From Alistipes shahii WAL 8301 (GTDB lineage Bacteria; Bacteroidota; Bacteroidia; Bacteroidales; Rikenellaceae): a stretch of DNA of 64,000 nucleotides. A program made the position numbers and the translations under genes. Positions 52,401-60,622 of this stretch are shown here, in pieces. The stretch lies in NCBI RefSeq assembly GCF_025145845.1, contig NZ_CP102253.1, positions 1,798,001 to 1,862,000 on the forward strand, in the 5' to 3' direction. The number at the start of each line of letters is the position of its first letter. Position 1 is the stretch's first letter. Under the pieces are notes generated by a model, which was not told the origin of the DNA, did no database searches, and was given only the letters and a program-made list of their open reading frames with translations.

Positions 52401-53404
52401 CTCAATAACCCGCATGCGGCCTGGATGTCCTCGCCCCGCGAGGCGCGGATCGTGGTCTGAATGCCGCGGGCGGTCAGCGCGTCGCGGAAGCGGACCATCG
52501 CCTCGTCGCCGGGCGAGAAGTAGGGCGAGTCGGGAATCCGGTGGAAGCGGATCAGGTTGATGCGGCATTTGATGCCGTTCAGCAGGCGCGTCAGTTCGCG
52601 GATGTGGCGCGGGGAGTCGTTCAGCCCGCTCATCACGATGTATTCGAACGACACCCGCCGCTGGTGGGTGAAGTCGTATTCGCGCAGGATCGCGGCGACT
52701 TCGGCGATCGGCCACGCCCGTTCGACGGGCATGATCTCCATACGCTCTTCGTGGAAGGGGTTGTGGAGGCTGACGGCCAGGTGAACCTTCGTCGCGTCGA
52801 GAAAACGCCGCAATTCGGGCACGACGCCCGCCGTGGAGAGCGTGATGCGTGTCGGCGACCAGCCGAAACCCCACTCGGCGGTGATTATCTCGAGCGCCCG
52901 CAGCACCTCGTCCGTGTTGTCGAGCGGTTCGCCCATGCCCATGAACACGAGGTTCGTGAGTTTGTCGCGCTCGGGCAGCGAAACCGCCTGGTTGAGGATT
53001 TCGGCCGCCGTGAGCGACTGCTGAAGCCCCTGCCGCCCCGTGGCGCAGAAGCGGCAGCCCATGCGGCATCCGGCCTGCGACGAGACGCAGAGCGTGGCCC
53101 GCTCCCCGTCGGGGATGTAGGCCGACTCGACGTAATGCCCTTCGAGCGTGCGGAACAGGTATTTCTTCGTGCCGTCGGCCGACTCGGTGACGCGCTCCGG
53201 GGCGCTCAACGCCGGCGAGAACCATTCGGCGAGCCGCTGGCGGTGCGCGGCGGCGATGTCGGTCATCCGCAGCGGGTCTTCCGTGTGGCGGACGTAGAGC
53301 CAGCGGGCGATCTGCCGCGCGGCGAAGCGCGGCATTCCCAGCTCGCCGCAAAGGGCTGCGAGCTGGTCGGGCGTTTTGCCGTATAACGATTCCTGATGTG
53401 TCAT
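52376..53404 (-). CDS. rlmN: 23S rRNA/tRNA adenine-C2 methyltransferase
   Basis: RlmN is a radical SAM enzyme that methylates A2503 in 23S rRNA and A37 of some tRNAs. The 342-residue protein has the CxxxCxxC motif SQAGCRMGCRFC near residues 102-113, the mechanistic cysteine in AACGLLST near 332-339 and conserved KVHLAVSLHNPFHEER. The start at 53404 (MTHQESLYGK) is preferred because the -7 box at 53435-53442 overlaps the longer frame start. The last codons read through repeat copy D. Confidence 0.93.
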   Translation of the reverse strand: MTHQESLYGKTPDQLAALCGELGMPRFAARQIARWLYVRHTEDPLRMTDIAAAHRQRLAEWFSPALSAPERVTESADGTKKYLFRTLEGHYVESAYIPDGERATLCVSSQAGCRMGCRFCATGRQGLQQSLTAAEILNQAVSLPERDKLTNLVFMGMGEPLDNTDEVLRALEIITAEWGFGWSPTRITLSTAGVVPELRRFLDATKVHLAVSLHNPFHEERMEIMPVERAWPIAEVAAILREYDFTHQRRVSFEYIVMSGLNDSPRHIRELTRLLNGIKCRINLIRFHRIPDSPYFSPGDEAMVRFRDALTARGIQTTIRASRGEDIQAACGLLSTRLKGGI

Positions 53405-53434
53405 TCCTGCGATTCCGGGGGCTGTTTCCTGCGA

Positions 53435-53503
53435 CAAAAGTAGGTAAAAAATGAAGATTTTTGCGTCTGTATGTTCATTTTTGAATTTTTATCCATATAT
53501 TTG
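53435..53503. promoter_or_regulatory. Divergent -7 boxes of rlmN and tonB
   Basis: Minus strand: TACTTTTG at 53435-53442, before rlmN. Plus strand: TATATTTG at 53496-53503, before tonB, giving a leader of about 55 bases. No firm -33 boxes are seen. Confidence 0.5.
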
Positions 53504-53561
53504 TGGTGCATAGCGCCCCTATGCCCGTTTTTTGCCCGAACATTAAAATTATTTGAGATAA

Positions 53562-54245
53562 ATGGAAATTAAGAAATCACCCAAAGCGGACCTCCGGAAC
53601 AAGCGGGGTCTTTTGCTCGAAATCGGTCTGGTCATTTCGCTTTGCCTCGTGATCGGGGCTTTCGCCTACACCCCGAAGGAGCGCACGATTGAAAAGATGG
53701 ATTTGCAGGCTGCCATCGTCGAGGAGGAGATCGTCGAGATCACCCGCCAGGACCAGAAGCCTCCCGAGCCTCCCAAGCGTGTAGAGGTGAAGGTTATCGC
53801 CGACCTGTTGCAGGTCGTTACCAACGACACGAAGATCACCACCGAAGTGGACTTCGCCGAGTTCGACGAGAATACCGAGGTGATCCAGCAGGTCGAGGTG
53901 GCCGAAGAGACCATCGAGGACGACCAGCCGTTCCTGATCGCCGAGACCATGCCTTCGTTCCAGGGCGGAGACCTCAATACCTTCCGCAACTGGGTGCAGC
54001 AGAACGTGAAGTTCCCGCAGATCGCCCTCGAAAACGGTATCCAGGGTCGTGTGGTTCTCTCGTTCGTGATCGAGAAGGACGGCCGTCTGACCAATATTCA
54101 GGTGCTTCAGACGCCCGACCGTTCGCTCTCCGAGGAGGCCATCCGCGTACTGAACAAGTCTCCGAAGTGGAGCCCCGGCAAACAGCGTAACCAGGTGGTT
54201 CGCGTGAAGTATACCCTGCCGGTAGACTTCCGCGTACATAACTAA
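53562..54245 (+). CDS. tonB: TonB energy transducer
   Basis: TonB passes proton-motive energy to outer-membrane transporters. The 227-residue protein has an N-terminal helix (LLLEIGLVISLCLVIGAFAYT), a short acidic/proline linker (RQDQKPPEPPKRVEVKV) and a C-terminal TonB domain starting with FRNWVQQNVKFPQIALENGIQGRVVLSFVIEKDGRLTNI and ending with SPKWSPGKQRNQVVRVKYTLP. A fragment of a second TonB C-terminus follows. ExbB and ExbD are not in the window. Confidence 0.94.
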   Translation: MEIKKSPKADLRNKRGLLLEIGLVISLCLVIGAFAYTPKERTIEKMDLQAAIVEEEIVEITRQDQKPPEPPKRVEVKVIADLLQVVTNDTKITTEVDFAEFDENTEVIQQVEVAEETIEDDQPFLIAETMPSFQGGDLNTFRNWVQQNVKFPQIALENGIQGRVVLSFVIEKDGRLTNIQVLQTPDRSLSEEAIRVLNKSPKWSPGKQRNQVVRVKYTLPVDFRVHN

Positions 54246-54285
54246 AGTCCGGGACGGGAATATCCGCCCGGCCGTTCGCCGGCGG

Positions 54286-54396
54286 ATGAAAGGGCCGTGT
54301 GTCGAACGAATCGCCGAATGGAGCCCCGGGAAACGGCGGAATCAGACGGTGCATGTCAGATACGCCCTGCCGGTCGAGTTCCGCATGCAAATTAAG
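54286..54396 (+). pseudogene. Fragment of a tonB C-terminal domain
   Basis: The translated piece EWSPGKRRNQTVHVRYALPVEFRM is similar to the end of the preceding TonB (KWSPGKQRNQVVRVKYTLPVDFRV). It is in a different frame from tonB and has no upstream TonB domain. The open frame runs to 54519 without further similarity. It is likely a remnant of a tandem duplication. Confidence 0.7.
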
Positions 54397-54418
54397 GCGT
54401 TACGGCTGAACTTTTTGA

Positions 54419-54450
54419 GGGTATCCTGCTTTCGGGCGGATACCCTTATT
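54419..54450 (+). terminator. Hairpin after the tonB fragment
   Basis: GGGTATCC (54419-54426) pairs with GGATACCC (54438-54445) and is followed by TTATTTG, a weak terminator-like run. It lies between the tonB fragment and hflX. Confidence 0.55.
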
Positions 54451-54526
54451 TGTAGCATCGTGTTTGCAGCACGTTGTCCGACCCGGCGGAAGCCGGAGTT
54501 GAAACCGGAAATAAAATAGAATTGTT

Positions 54527-55741
54527 TTGGAAGATAATAAATTGAATCCCCAGCCTGTCGCCGCGGCCGATTGCCGCGAACGCGCCGTGCTGGTCGCCGT
54601 CATCCGCGACAACCAGGACCCGCGCCAGACCGAGGAGTTTCTCGATGAACTGGAGTTTCTGGCCGAGACGGCCGACATCTGTTCGGTGAAACGTTTCACC
54701 CAGCGGCTGCCGCAGCCTTCGTCGCGCATCTACGTCGGTCCCGGCAAACTGGAGGAGATCGCCGCGTATTGCCGGGAGCATGAAATCGACGTGGTGATCT
54801 TCGACGACGAACTGACTCCCTCGCAGACGCGCAACATCGAAAAGGAGATGCCCTGCCGTCTGCTGGACCGCACGCGTCTGATCCTCGACATCTTCATGTC
54901 GCGTGCCCGGACGGCTTACGCCAAGACGCAGGTGCAGCTGGCCAATTACGAATACATGCTGCCCCGGCTGTCGGGTCTATGGACCCACCTCGAACGCCAG
55001 AGGGGCGGTACGGGAACCCGCGGCGGCGCCGGAGAGCGCGAAATCGAGACCGACCGCCGCATCATCCGCAACCGCATCGCCAAACTGAAGGAGGACCTCA
55101 AGAAGATCGACCGCCAGATGGCCGTGCAGCGTTCGAACCGCGGCGCAATGGTCCGCGTGGCGTTGGTCGGCTATACCAACGTGGGCAAATCGACGCTGAT
55201 GAACCTGATTTCGAAAAGCGAGGTTTTCGCCGAGAACAAGCTCTTCGCCACGCTCGACACCACGGTCCGCAAGGTGGTTTTCGACAATCTGCCCTTCCTG
55301 CTTTCGGACACGGTGGGCTTTATCCGCAAACTGCCCACGGAACTGATCGAGTCGTTCAAATCGACGCTGGACGAGGTTCGCGAAGCCGACCTGCTGGTTC
55401 ATGTGGTGGACATTTCGCACCCGCAGTTCGAGGAGCAGATCGCCGTGGTGAAGCAGACCCTGCAGGAGATCGGCGCGGGCGACAAACCCGTCTATCTGGT
55501 TTTCAACAAGGTCGACGCCTATACTTATATCGAGAAGGAGGAGGACGACCTGACGCCTGCCACGCGCGAGAACCTCTCGCTGGAGGAGCTTAAAAAGAGT
55601 TGGATCGCACGGGCCAACACGCCCTGCATCTTCCTCTCGGCGCTGGCGAAGACCAATCTGGAAAAATTCCGCTCGGATCTGTACGGCATGGTGCGCGAGA
55701 TTCACGCCGGGCGTTATCCGTTCAACAATTTCCTCTACTGA
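54527..55741 (+). CDS. hflX: GTPase HflX
   Basis: HflX binds stalled ribosomes and uses GTP. The 404-residue protein has an N-terminal domain with the glycine-rich helical insertion (ERQRGGTGTRGGAGEREIETDRR) and the GTPase part: GYTNVGKSTLMN near residue 214, DTVGFIRKLP near 260 and NKVD near 328. The start is TTG at 54527. The first ATG would lie well inside the protein, so TTG is the plausible start. Confidence 0.92.
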   Translation: MEDNKLNPQPVAAADCRERAVLVAVIRDNQDPRQTEEFLDELEFLAETADICSVKRFTQRLPQPSSRIYVGPGKLEEIAAYCREHEIDVVIFDDELTPSQTRNIEKEMPCRLLDRTRLILDIFMSRARTAYAKTQVQLANYEYMLPRLSGLWTHLERQRGGTGTRGGAGEREIETDRRIIRNRIAKLKEDLKKIDRQMAVQRSNRGAMVRVALVGYTNVGKSTLMNLISKSEVFAENKLFATLDTTVRKVVFDNLPFLLSDTVGFIRKLPTELIESFKSTLDEVREADLLVHVVDISHPQFEEQIAVVKQTLQEIGAGDKPVYLVFNKVDAYTYIEKEEDDLTPATRENLSLEELKKSWIARANTPCIFLSALAKTNLEKFRSDLYGMVREIHAGRYPFNNFLY

Positions 55742-55764
55742 CAACCAACCAAACCCACTCAACC

Positions 55765-56421
55765 ATGACGTTGCATATCCTCTCCCAGCAGAACACCGTT
55801 CTCAACAAATTCATCGCAGAAATCCGCGACAAGCGGATTCAGCGGGATTCGATGCGTTTCCGCCGCAACATGGAGCGCATCGGCGAGATCACGGCCTACG
55901 AAATATCGAAAGCGTTCAGCTACAAACCGTGCGTTGTCGAGACGCCGCTGGGTGAAGCCACCGTCGAGATGATCGACGAGCAGATCGTGGTGGCGACGAT
56001 TCTCCGTGCGGGACTTCCCTATCATCAGGGGTTTCTCAACTACTTCGACGACGCCCAGAACGCCTTCGTCTCGGCCTATCGCAAGAGCACCAAGGACGGC
56101 AAGTTCACCGTGAAGGTCGAGTACATCTCGTGCGGAAGCCTCGAAGGCAAGACATTGCTGCTGGTCGATCCGATGCTGGCCACCGGATCGTCGCTCGTGC
56201 TGACCTACAACGCCTTGTGCGAGAAGGGCGGTACGCCGGCCCATACCCATGTCGCCGCGGTCGTCGCCAGTGAGCAGGGGCTTGACTATGCCATGAAGAA
56301 CATGCCGCGGCAGACCACCACGATCTGGACGGCCGTCGTCGACGAGGAGCTGACTTCGCGCTCCTACATTGTTCCCGGCATCGGAGATGCGGGAGACCTG
56401 GCCTACGGCGAAAAAATATAG
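55765..56421 (+). CDS. upp: Uracil phosphoribosyltransferase
   Basis: UPRT converts uracil and PRPP to UMP in pyrimidine salvage. The 218-residue protein has the PRPP-binding motif LLVDPMLATGSSLVL near residues 130-144 and the C-terminal uracil-binding YIVPGIGDAGDLAYG. The ATG at 55765 starts MTLHILSQQNTV. It is 23 bases after the hflX stop and probably transcribed with it. Confidence 0.95.
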   Translation: MTLHILSQQNTVLNKFIAEIRDKRIQRDSMRFRRNMERIGEITAYEISKAFSYKPCVVETPLGEATVEMIDEQIVVATILRAGLPYHQGFLNYFDDAQNAFVSAYRKSTKDGKFTVKVEYISCGSLEGKTLLLVDPMLATGSSLVLTYNALCEKGGTPAHTHVAAVVASEQGLDYAMKNMPRQTTTIWTAVVDEELTSRSYIVPGIGDAGDLAYGEKI

Positions 56422-56557
56422 TTTTTCGGTTTTATGCGGCTATTTCCGCACATCCCTTGCGCGTGACGATTGGGGCGTACTTTGGCGCTGCCCATCCGTC
56501 CCGTGCGGCGCGATGCCCGAAACCACCCTGTCTGAAATCAAAAAATAGGAATAAGTA

Positions 56558-58393
56558 ATGCGCCGAAAATTCGCTTTCCTCGTTACCGTGTTCTGTGCGA
56601 CCGTCCTCGCGATGGCCGTGCAGAAACCCGTCTTTATGGCGTGGTATGCCGCAGAGGCGGCCGGGGCGGGTTTCGGGGGCTGGATGGAGGTGCTGTGGCA
56701 CGGGCTGACGCTCGACATGACCGTCGCGGGTTATGTCACCGCGCTGCCTCTCCTGGCCGTGCTTCTCTCGCTGTGGGTGCGTATCCCGGAACGGGTGTGG
56801 CGGGGCGTGCTGACAGCCTATTTTGCGCTGATCGCCGTGGTGACGGCCGTGATCTTCGCCGTCGACGTCGCGCTGTACGAGCATTGGGGGTTCCGCATTG
56901 ATGCGACGGTGCTGATCTACCTCTCCGATCCCGAGGAGGCGATGGCGAGCGTCGATTTCTGGCTCGGCGTGCGGCAGACGCTGCTGGCCGCCGCGTATGC
57001 CGCGCCGATGCTCTGGGCCTACTGTCGCATCCTGCGCATTTTCGACGGACGTCCCGTCGGCTGGCGGCTGGCCCTGCCCGGAAGTCTCGTCGTCGTCGTG
57101 CTCGCAGGATTCGACTTCCTGGCGATCCGCGGCGGGCTGGGGGCCTCGGTGGCCAATGTTTCGAAGGTCTATTTCAGCCCCGTGCCGTTTCTGAACCATG
57201 CGGCCACGAACCCCGTTTTCTCGTTCCTGTCCAGTCTCGGCGACCGTGCCGACTATGCCGGCGAATACCCCTTCTTCGACGAAGAGACGCGGGCCGCGAA
57301 GTTCGACGCCCTGCGGGGCAACGGTCCGGCTGCGGGACCCACGGAGCGGGTGCTCGACACGCTGCGGCCCAATGTGGTGATCGTCATTCTGGAGAGCTTC
57401 GCCCGGACGGTGATGGACGCCGAGGTCGACGGAGAACCCGTCATGCCCAACATGCAACGGCTGAAACGCGAGGGCGTCTGGTTCGAGAATTTCTTCGCCA
57501 ATTCGTTCCGCACCGACCGCGGCGAGGTGGCGATTTTGAGCGGATTCCCGGCGCAGACGCGCATGTCGATTATGAAACTCCCGGCCAAGAGCCGCAACCT
57601 GCCCTCGGTGGCGCGTTCGCTCGCGGGAGAGGGGTATAAGACGAGTTTCGCCTACGGCGGCGACCTCAATTTCACCAACCAGGCCTCCTACATGTACGCC
57701 ACGGGATGGCAGGAGCTGATCTGGCAGAAGGACCTGCGCTTCGACGCCCCGGCTTCGGACTGGGGCTACGACGATCGGCTGATGTGCGACTGGTTCGCCG
57801 ACCGCGTGATCGCGTTGAGCGAATCCCGCGAGCCGTTTCTCGCGGGACTGCTGACGTTGAGCAGCCATACGCCCTTCGACGTCCCCTATGCGAAGTTCGA
57901 TGACCGGGTGCTGAACGCAATGGCCTTTTCGGACGACTGCGTGGGGAAGATGATCGACCGTCTGAAGGCTTCGCCCGCGTGGGAAAACCTGCTCGTCGTG
58001 CTGGTCGCCGACCACGGCTATCCCTACCCGCGGACGCTGGCCTACAACGAACCGCTGCGCCACCGCATTCCGATGATCTGGACGGGCGGGGCCGTCGCCC
58101 GGCCGCGTGTGGTGGAGGACTACGCCTCGCAGATCGACATTGCCGCGACGCTGCTCGCCCAACTGGGCGTTCCGCACGACGATTTCGATTACAGCAAGGA
58201 CATTTTCGCACCGACCCCCCCCCGTAAGTTCGCCTACTACGCCTTCAACGACGGTTTCGGCGTGGTCGACGCCTCGGGCGAGGCGGTGTGGGACGCGACG
58301 GGCGGCCGTGCCGTGACGGAGACGAATCCCGAACTGCTCGACGTGGGGCGCACGATGTTGCAGACGACCTACGTGGATATCGGACGCCGCTGA
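56558..58393 (+). CDS. LTA-synthase-like sulfatase, membrane protein
   Basis: This 611-residue protein has about five N-terminal helices and a C-terminal sulfatase-fold domain of the LTA-synthase type: VVIVILESFARTVMDAE near residues 276-292 (metal-binding Glu region), the catalytic-site motif NSFRTDRGEVAILSGFP, and VADHGYPYP near 484. In Gram-negative Bacteroidota it may add a phosphate-linked group (phosphoglycerol or phosphoethanolamine) to a glycolipid or glycan. A run of nine C (58215-58223) lies near its end. The 3' end is followed by a weak AATACC/GGTATT hairpin. Confidence 0.88.
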   Translation: MRRKFAFLVTVFCATVLAMAVQKPVFMAWYAAEAAGAGFGGWMEVLWHGLTLDMTVAGYVTALPLLAVLLSLWVRIPERVWRGVLTAYFALIAVVTAVIFAVDVALYEHWGFRIDATVLIYLSDPEEAMASVDFWLGVRQTLLAAAYAAPMLWAYCRILRIFDGRPVGWRLALPGSLVVVVLAGFDFLAIRGGLGASVANVSKVYFSPVPFLNHAATNPVFSFLSSLGDRADYAGEYPFFDEETRAAKFDALRGNGPAAGPTERVLDTLRPNVVIVILESFARTVMDAEVDGEPVMPNMQRLKREGVWFENFFANSFRTDRGEVAILSGFPAQTRMSIMKLPAKSRNLPSVARSLAGEGYKTSFAYGGDLNFTNQASYMYATGWQELIWQKDLRFDAPASDWGYDDRLMCDWFADRVIALSESREPFLAGLLTLSSHTPFDVPYAKFDDRVLNAMAFSDDCVGKMIDRLKASPAWENLLVVLVADHGYPYPRTLAYNEPLRHRIPMIWTGGAVARPRVVEDYASQIDIAATLLAQLGVPHDDFDYSKDIFAPTPPRKFAYYAFNDGFGVVDASGEAVWDATGGRAVTETNPELLDVGRTMLQTTYVDIGRR

Positions 58394-58411
58394 AAATACC
58401 CTTTTTTAGGT

Positions 58412-58443
58412 ATTGCGGCACGGCGCTTGTCCGCATATCTTTG
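58412..58443 (+). promoter_or_regulatory. Promoter of the hemerythrin-LuxR gene
   Basis: TTG at 58413-58415 is followed after 20 bases by TATCTTTG at 58436-58443. The transcript would start near 58450, giving a leader of about 165 bases. Confidence 0.65.
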
Positions 58444-58457
58444 TGGCGTCGAAATGA

Positions 58458-58608
58458 ATACCTGATGGCAGGTATAAGTCCCCCTTGGCAAAGGGGGATT
58501 GGGGAGGATTGTCAATATGGAACCGGCGCGGTAGGCGCTGTAACGGGAATCCGGTGCATTCCATGTTTGAAATCCGGGCGAAAAAAATTCAATCCGATGC
58601 ACCGGATT
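58458..58608 (+). promoter_or_regulatory. Structured leader: three hairpins before the regulator gene
   Basis: Three perfect stems lie in the leader: ATACCTG/CAGGTAT (58458-58475), CCCCCTT/AAGGGGG (58480-58497) and AATCCGGTGCA/TGCACCGGATT (58548-58558 with 58598-58608). The last spans 39 bases and ends 10 bases before the ATG at 58619. A role in translation control is possible but not shown. Confidence 0.5.
58472..58506 (+). repeat. Dispersed hairpin repeat, copy E (short)
   Basis: TATAAGTCCCCCTTGGCA, then AAGGGGGATTGGGGAGG, matches the pattern ATAAGT-stem-GATTTAGGGGTGGG of copy A with a different stem sequence. It lies in the leader of the hemerythrin-LuxR gene. Confidence 0.55.
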
Positions 58609-58618
58609 CACGTTGTCT

Positions 58619-59551
58619 ATGTATAAAAATGGTGGATATGCGGGTGACGACCGGATGTGCGATCTGGTCTGCGACCGCTATGCCGTGTTGCAGGTGATGA
58701 GCCGTTTCGGCATTGCGCTGGGATTCGGCGACAAGACCATCGCCGAGGTGTGCGCCGAGAGCAGGGTGGACGCCGCGACGTTCCTCGCCGTGGTGAACAT
58801 GCTGATGAACTTCGGCAACGGCGCGGAGCTGGCCGGCGAGGTCTCGGTCCGTTCGCTGACCGACTATCTGCACAACTCCCACGGCTATTTCCTGGACTTC
58901 CGGCTTCCGGCCATCCGGCGGAAACTGATCGAGGCGGTCGACTGCGCCCTAAGCGACGTTTCGTTCGCCATCATGCGCTTTTTCGACGAGTATGCCGCCG
59001 AAGTGCAGCGCCACATGTCCTACGAGGAGCAGACCGTTTTTCCGTATGTCGAGTCGCTGCTCTCGGGCGAGAAGAACACGGCCTATTCGATCGACATCTT
59101 CCGCCGCCAGCACGACCAGATTGATATCAAGCTGCGCGAGCTGAAGAATATCATCATCAAATACTACCCTTCGGGCAGCTCGAACGAACTCAACGGCGTG
59201 CTGTTCGACATCTTCAACTGCGAGCACGAACTCGCCTCGCACAACGCCGTGGAGGACGAACTCTTCATCCCGGCCGTCGAGCGGCTGGCGGCGGCGGGCC
59301 CCCGCACGGTGAAACCCGAGCCGTTGAGCGCCCGTGAAAAGGAGATCATCGTCTGCGTGGTGAAGGGCATGACCAACAAACAGATCGCCGATGCGCTCTG
59401 CATCTCGGCCCATACCGTGATCACCCACCGCCGCAACATTGCCGCGAAACTGCAAATTCACTCCGCGGCGGGACTTACGATCTACGCCATCGTCAACAAA
59501 CTGGTCGAACTCTCCGAAATCAAGGACACCATAACCGATCCGCAGCCATGA
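58619..59551 (+). CDS. Hemerythrin-like domain fused to LuxR-type DNA-binding domain
   Basis: This 310-residue protein has an N-terminal hemerythrin/RIC (YtfE)-like helical domain in residues 70-220, with putative metal ligands HNSHGYF, QRHMSYEEQTVFPY, RRQHDQID and CEHELASHNAVEDELF. The last 80 residues are a LuxR-type HTH (LSAREKEIIVCVVKGMTNKQIADALCISAHTVITHRRN). A diiron centre able to sense oxygen or NO and control transcription is inferred. The ATG at 58619 is preferred to the TTG at 58613. It overlaps the CDF gene by four bases. Confidence 0.85.
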   Translation: MYKNGGYAGDDRMCDLVCDRYAVLQVMSRFGIALGFGDKTIAEVCAESRVDAATFLAVVNMLMNFGNGAELAGEVSVRSLTDYLHNSHGYFLDFRLPAIRRKLIEAVDCALSDVSFAIMRFFDEYAAEVQRHMSYEEQTVFPYVESLLSGEKNTAYSIDIFRRQHDQIDIKLRELKNIIIKYYPSGSSNELNGVLFDIFNCEHELASHNAVEDELFIPAVERLAAAGPRTVKPEPLSAREKEIIVCVVKGMTNKQIADALCISAHTVITHRRNIAAKLQIHSAAGLTIYAIVNKLVELSEIKDTITDPQP

Positions 59552-60441
59552 CACACGAACACCATCACCACGAGCGCACGGTTACGTCGCTCAACAAGGC
59601 CTTCATTCTGGGCATTGCGCTCAACGTGGCTTTCGTCGTCGTCGAATTCGCCGTCGGCCTCTCCTACGGCTCGATGGGCCTGCTGTCCGATGCCGGGCAC
59701 AACCTTTCCGACGTCGCCAGCCTGCTGCTGGCCATGCTGGCCTTCCGGCTGGCGCAGGCGCAGGCTACGCCCCGCTACACCTACGGCTACAAGAAAAGCA
59801 CGGTGCTGATCTCACTGTTGAACTCGGTGATCCTGCTGATCGCCGTGGGGGTTATCGTCGCCGAGAGCATCGGCCGCATGCTGCATCCCGCGCCGGTCGA
59901 AGGCGGCGCCATCGCCTGGACGGCGGGCGTCGGGGTGGCGATCAACGGCTTCACGGCGTGGCTGTTTCTGAAGGACAAGGACCGTGATCTGAATGTCAAG
60001 GGCGCATATCTGCACATGGCCGCCGATGCGCTGGTGTCGGTCGGGGTGCTCGTTTCGGGACTCGTGATCTCGTGGACGGGCTGGACGATCGTCGACCCTG
60101 TCGTGGGACTGGTCGTCGCCGCGGTGATCGTGGCGTCGGTCTGGTCGCTGACGCGCGACAGCCTGCGTCTGTCGCTCGACGGCGTTCCCGGGGAGATCGA
60201 CGTGGCCGCGATCGGGCGGAAGATGACGGACGTTCCGGGCGTGAAGGCCGTCCACCACATCCATGTCTGGGCTATCAGTACGACGGAAAACGCCCTGACG
60301 GCCCATGTCATGCTCGAAAGCCTGTCCCGTATGGAGGAGGTGAAACACGATCTGAAAGACCTCCTGAACCATGCCGGAATCTCCCATGCGACGCTCGAAT
60401 TCGAGTCCGCGGCCGAGCGGTGCGACGACCTGCACGATTGA
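59548..60441 (+). CDS. CDF family cation exporter (zinc/iron-type)
   Basis: This 297-residue protein has a His-rich N-terminus (MTHEHHHHERTV), six hydrophobic segments and the CDF motifs SDAGHNLSDV (HxxxD) near residues 49-58 and HMAADALVSVGVLV (HxxxD) near 156-169, then a ZT-dimer-like cytoplasmic domain. It exports Zn2+ or a similar ion. It is translationally coupled (ATGA) to the hemerythrin-LuxR gene, which suggests metal or redox control of the exporter. Confidence 0.92.
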   Translation: MTHEHHHHERTVTSLNKAFILGIALNVAFVVVEFAVGLSYGSMGLLSDAGHNLSDVASLLLAMLAFRLAQAQATPRYTYGYKKSTVLISLLNSVILLIAVGVIVAESIGRMLHPAPVEGGAIAWTAGVGVAINGFTAWLFLKDKDRDLNVKGAYLHMAADALVSVGVLVSGLVISWTGWTIVDPVVGLVVAAVIVASVWSLTRDSLRLSLDGVPGEIDVAAIGRKMTDVPGVKAVHHIHVWAISTTENALTAHVMLESLSRMEEVKHDLKDLLNHAGISHATLEFESAAERCDDLHD

Positions 60442-60479
60442 TCTGTCCGTCCGGGCCGAATCGTTCTGTTTAAAGGCGG

Positions 60480-60517
60480 AATCCCGACCCTGATCGTCAG
60501 GGTCGGGATTGTTTTTC
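60480..60517 (+). terminator. Terminator after the CDF exporter gene
   Basis: A perfect 14-bp stem (60480-60493 with 60497-60510), a TCG loop, then GTTTTT. It ends the regulator-exporter operon. Confidence 0.92.
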
Positions 60518-60622
60518 TCCGAAAAGGATATGATCTTTATTGCCGGAAGGAAAATGGGTTCAAAAGCAAATGGTGACGCGACTCTTCGGAAGGAGGGGGC
60601 CGGTCGGCCGGCCGTTTTTGCG

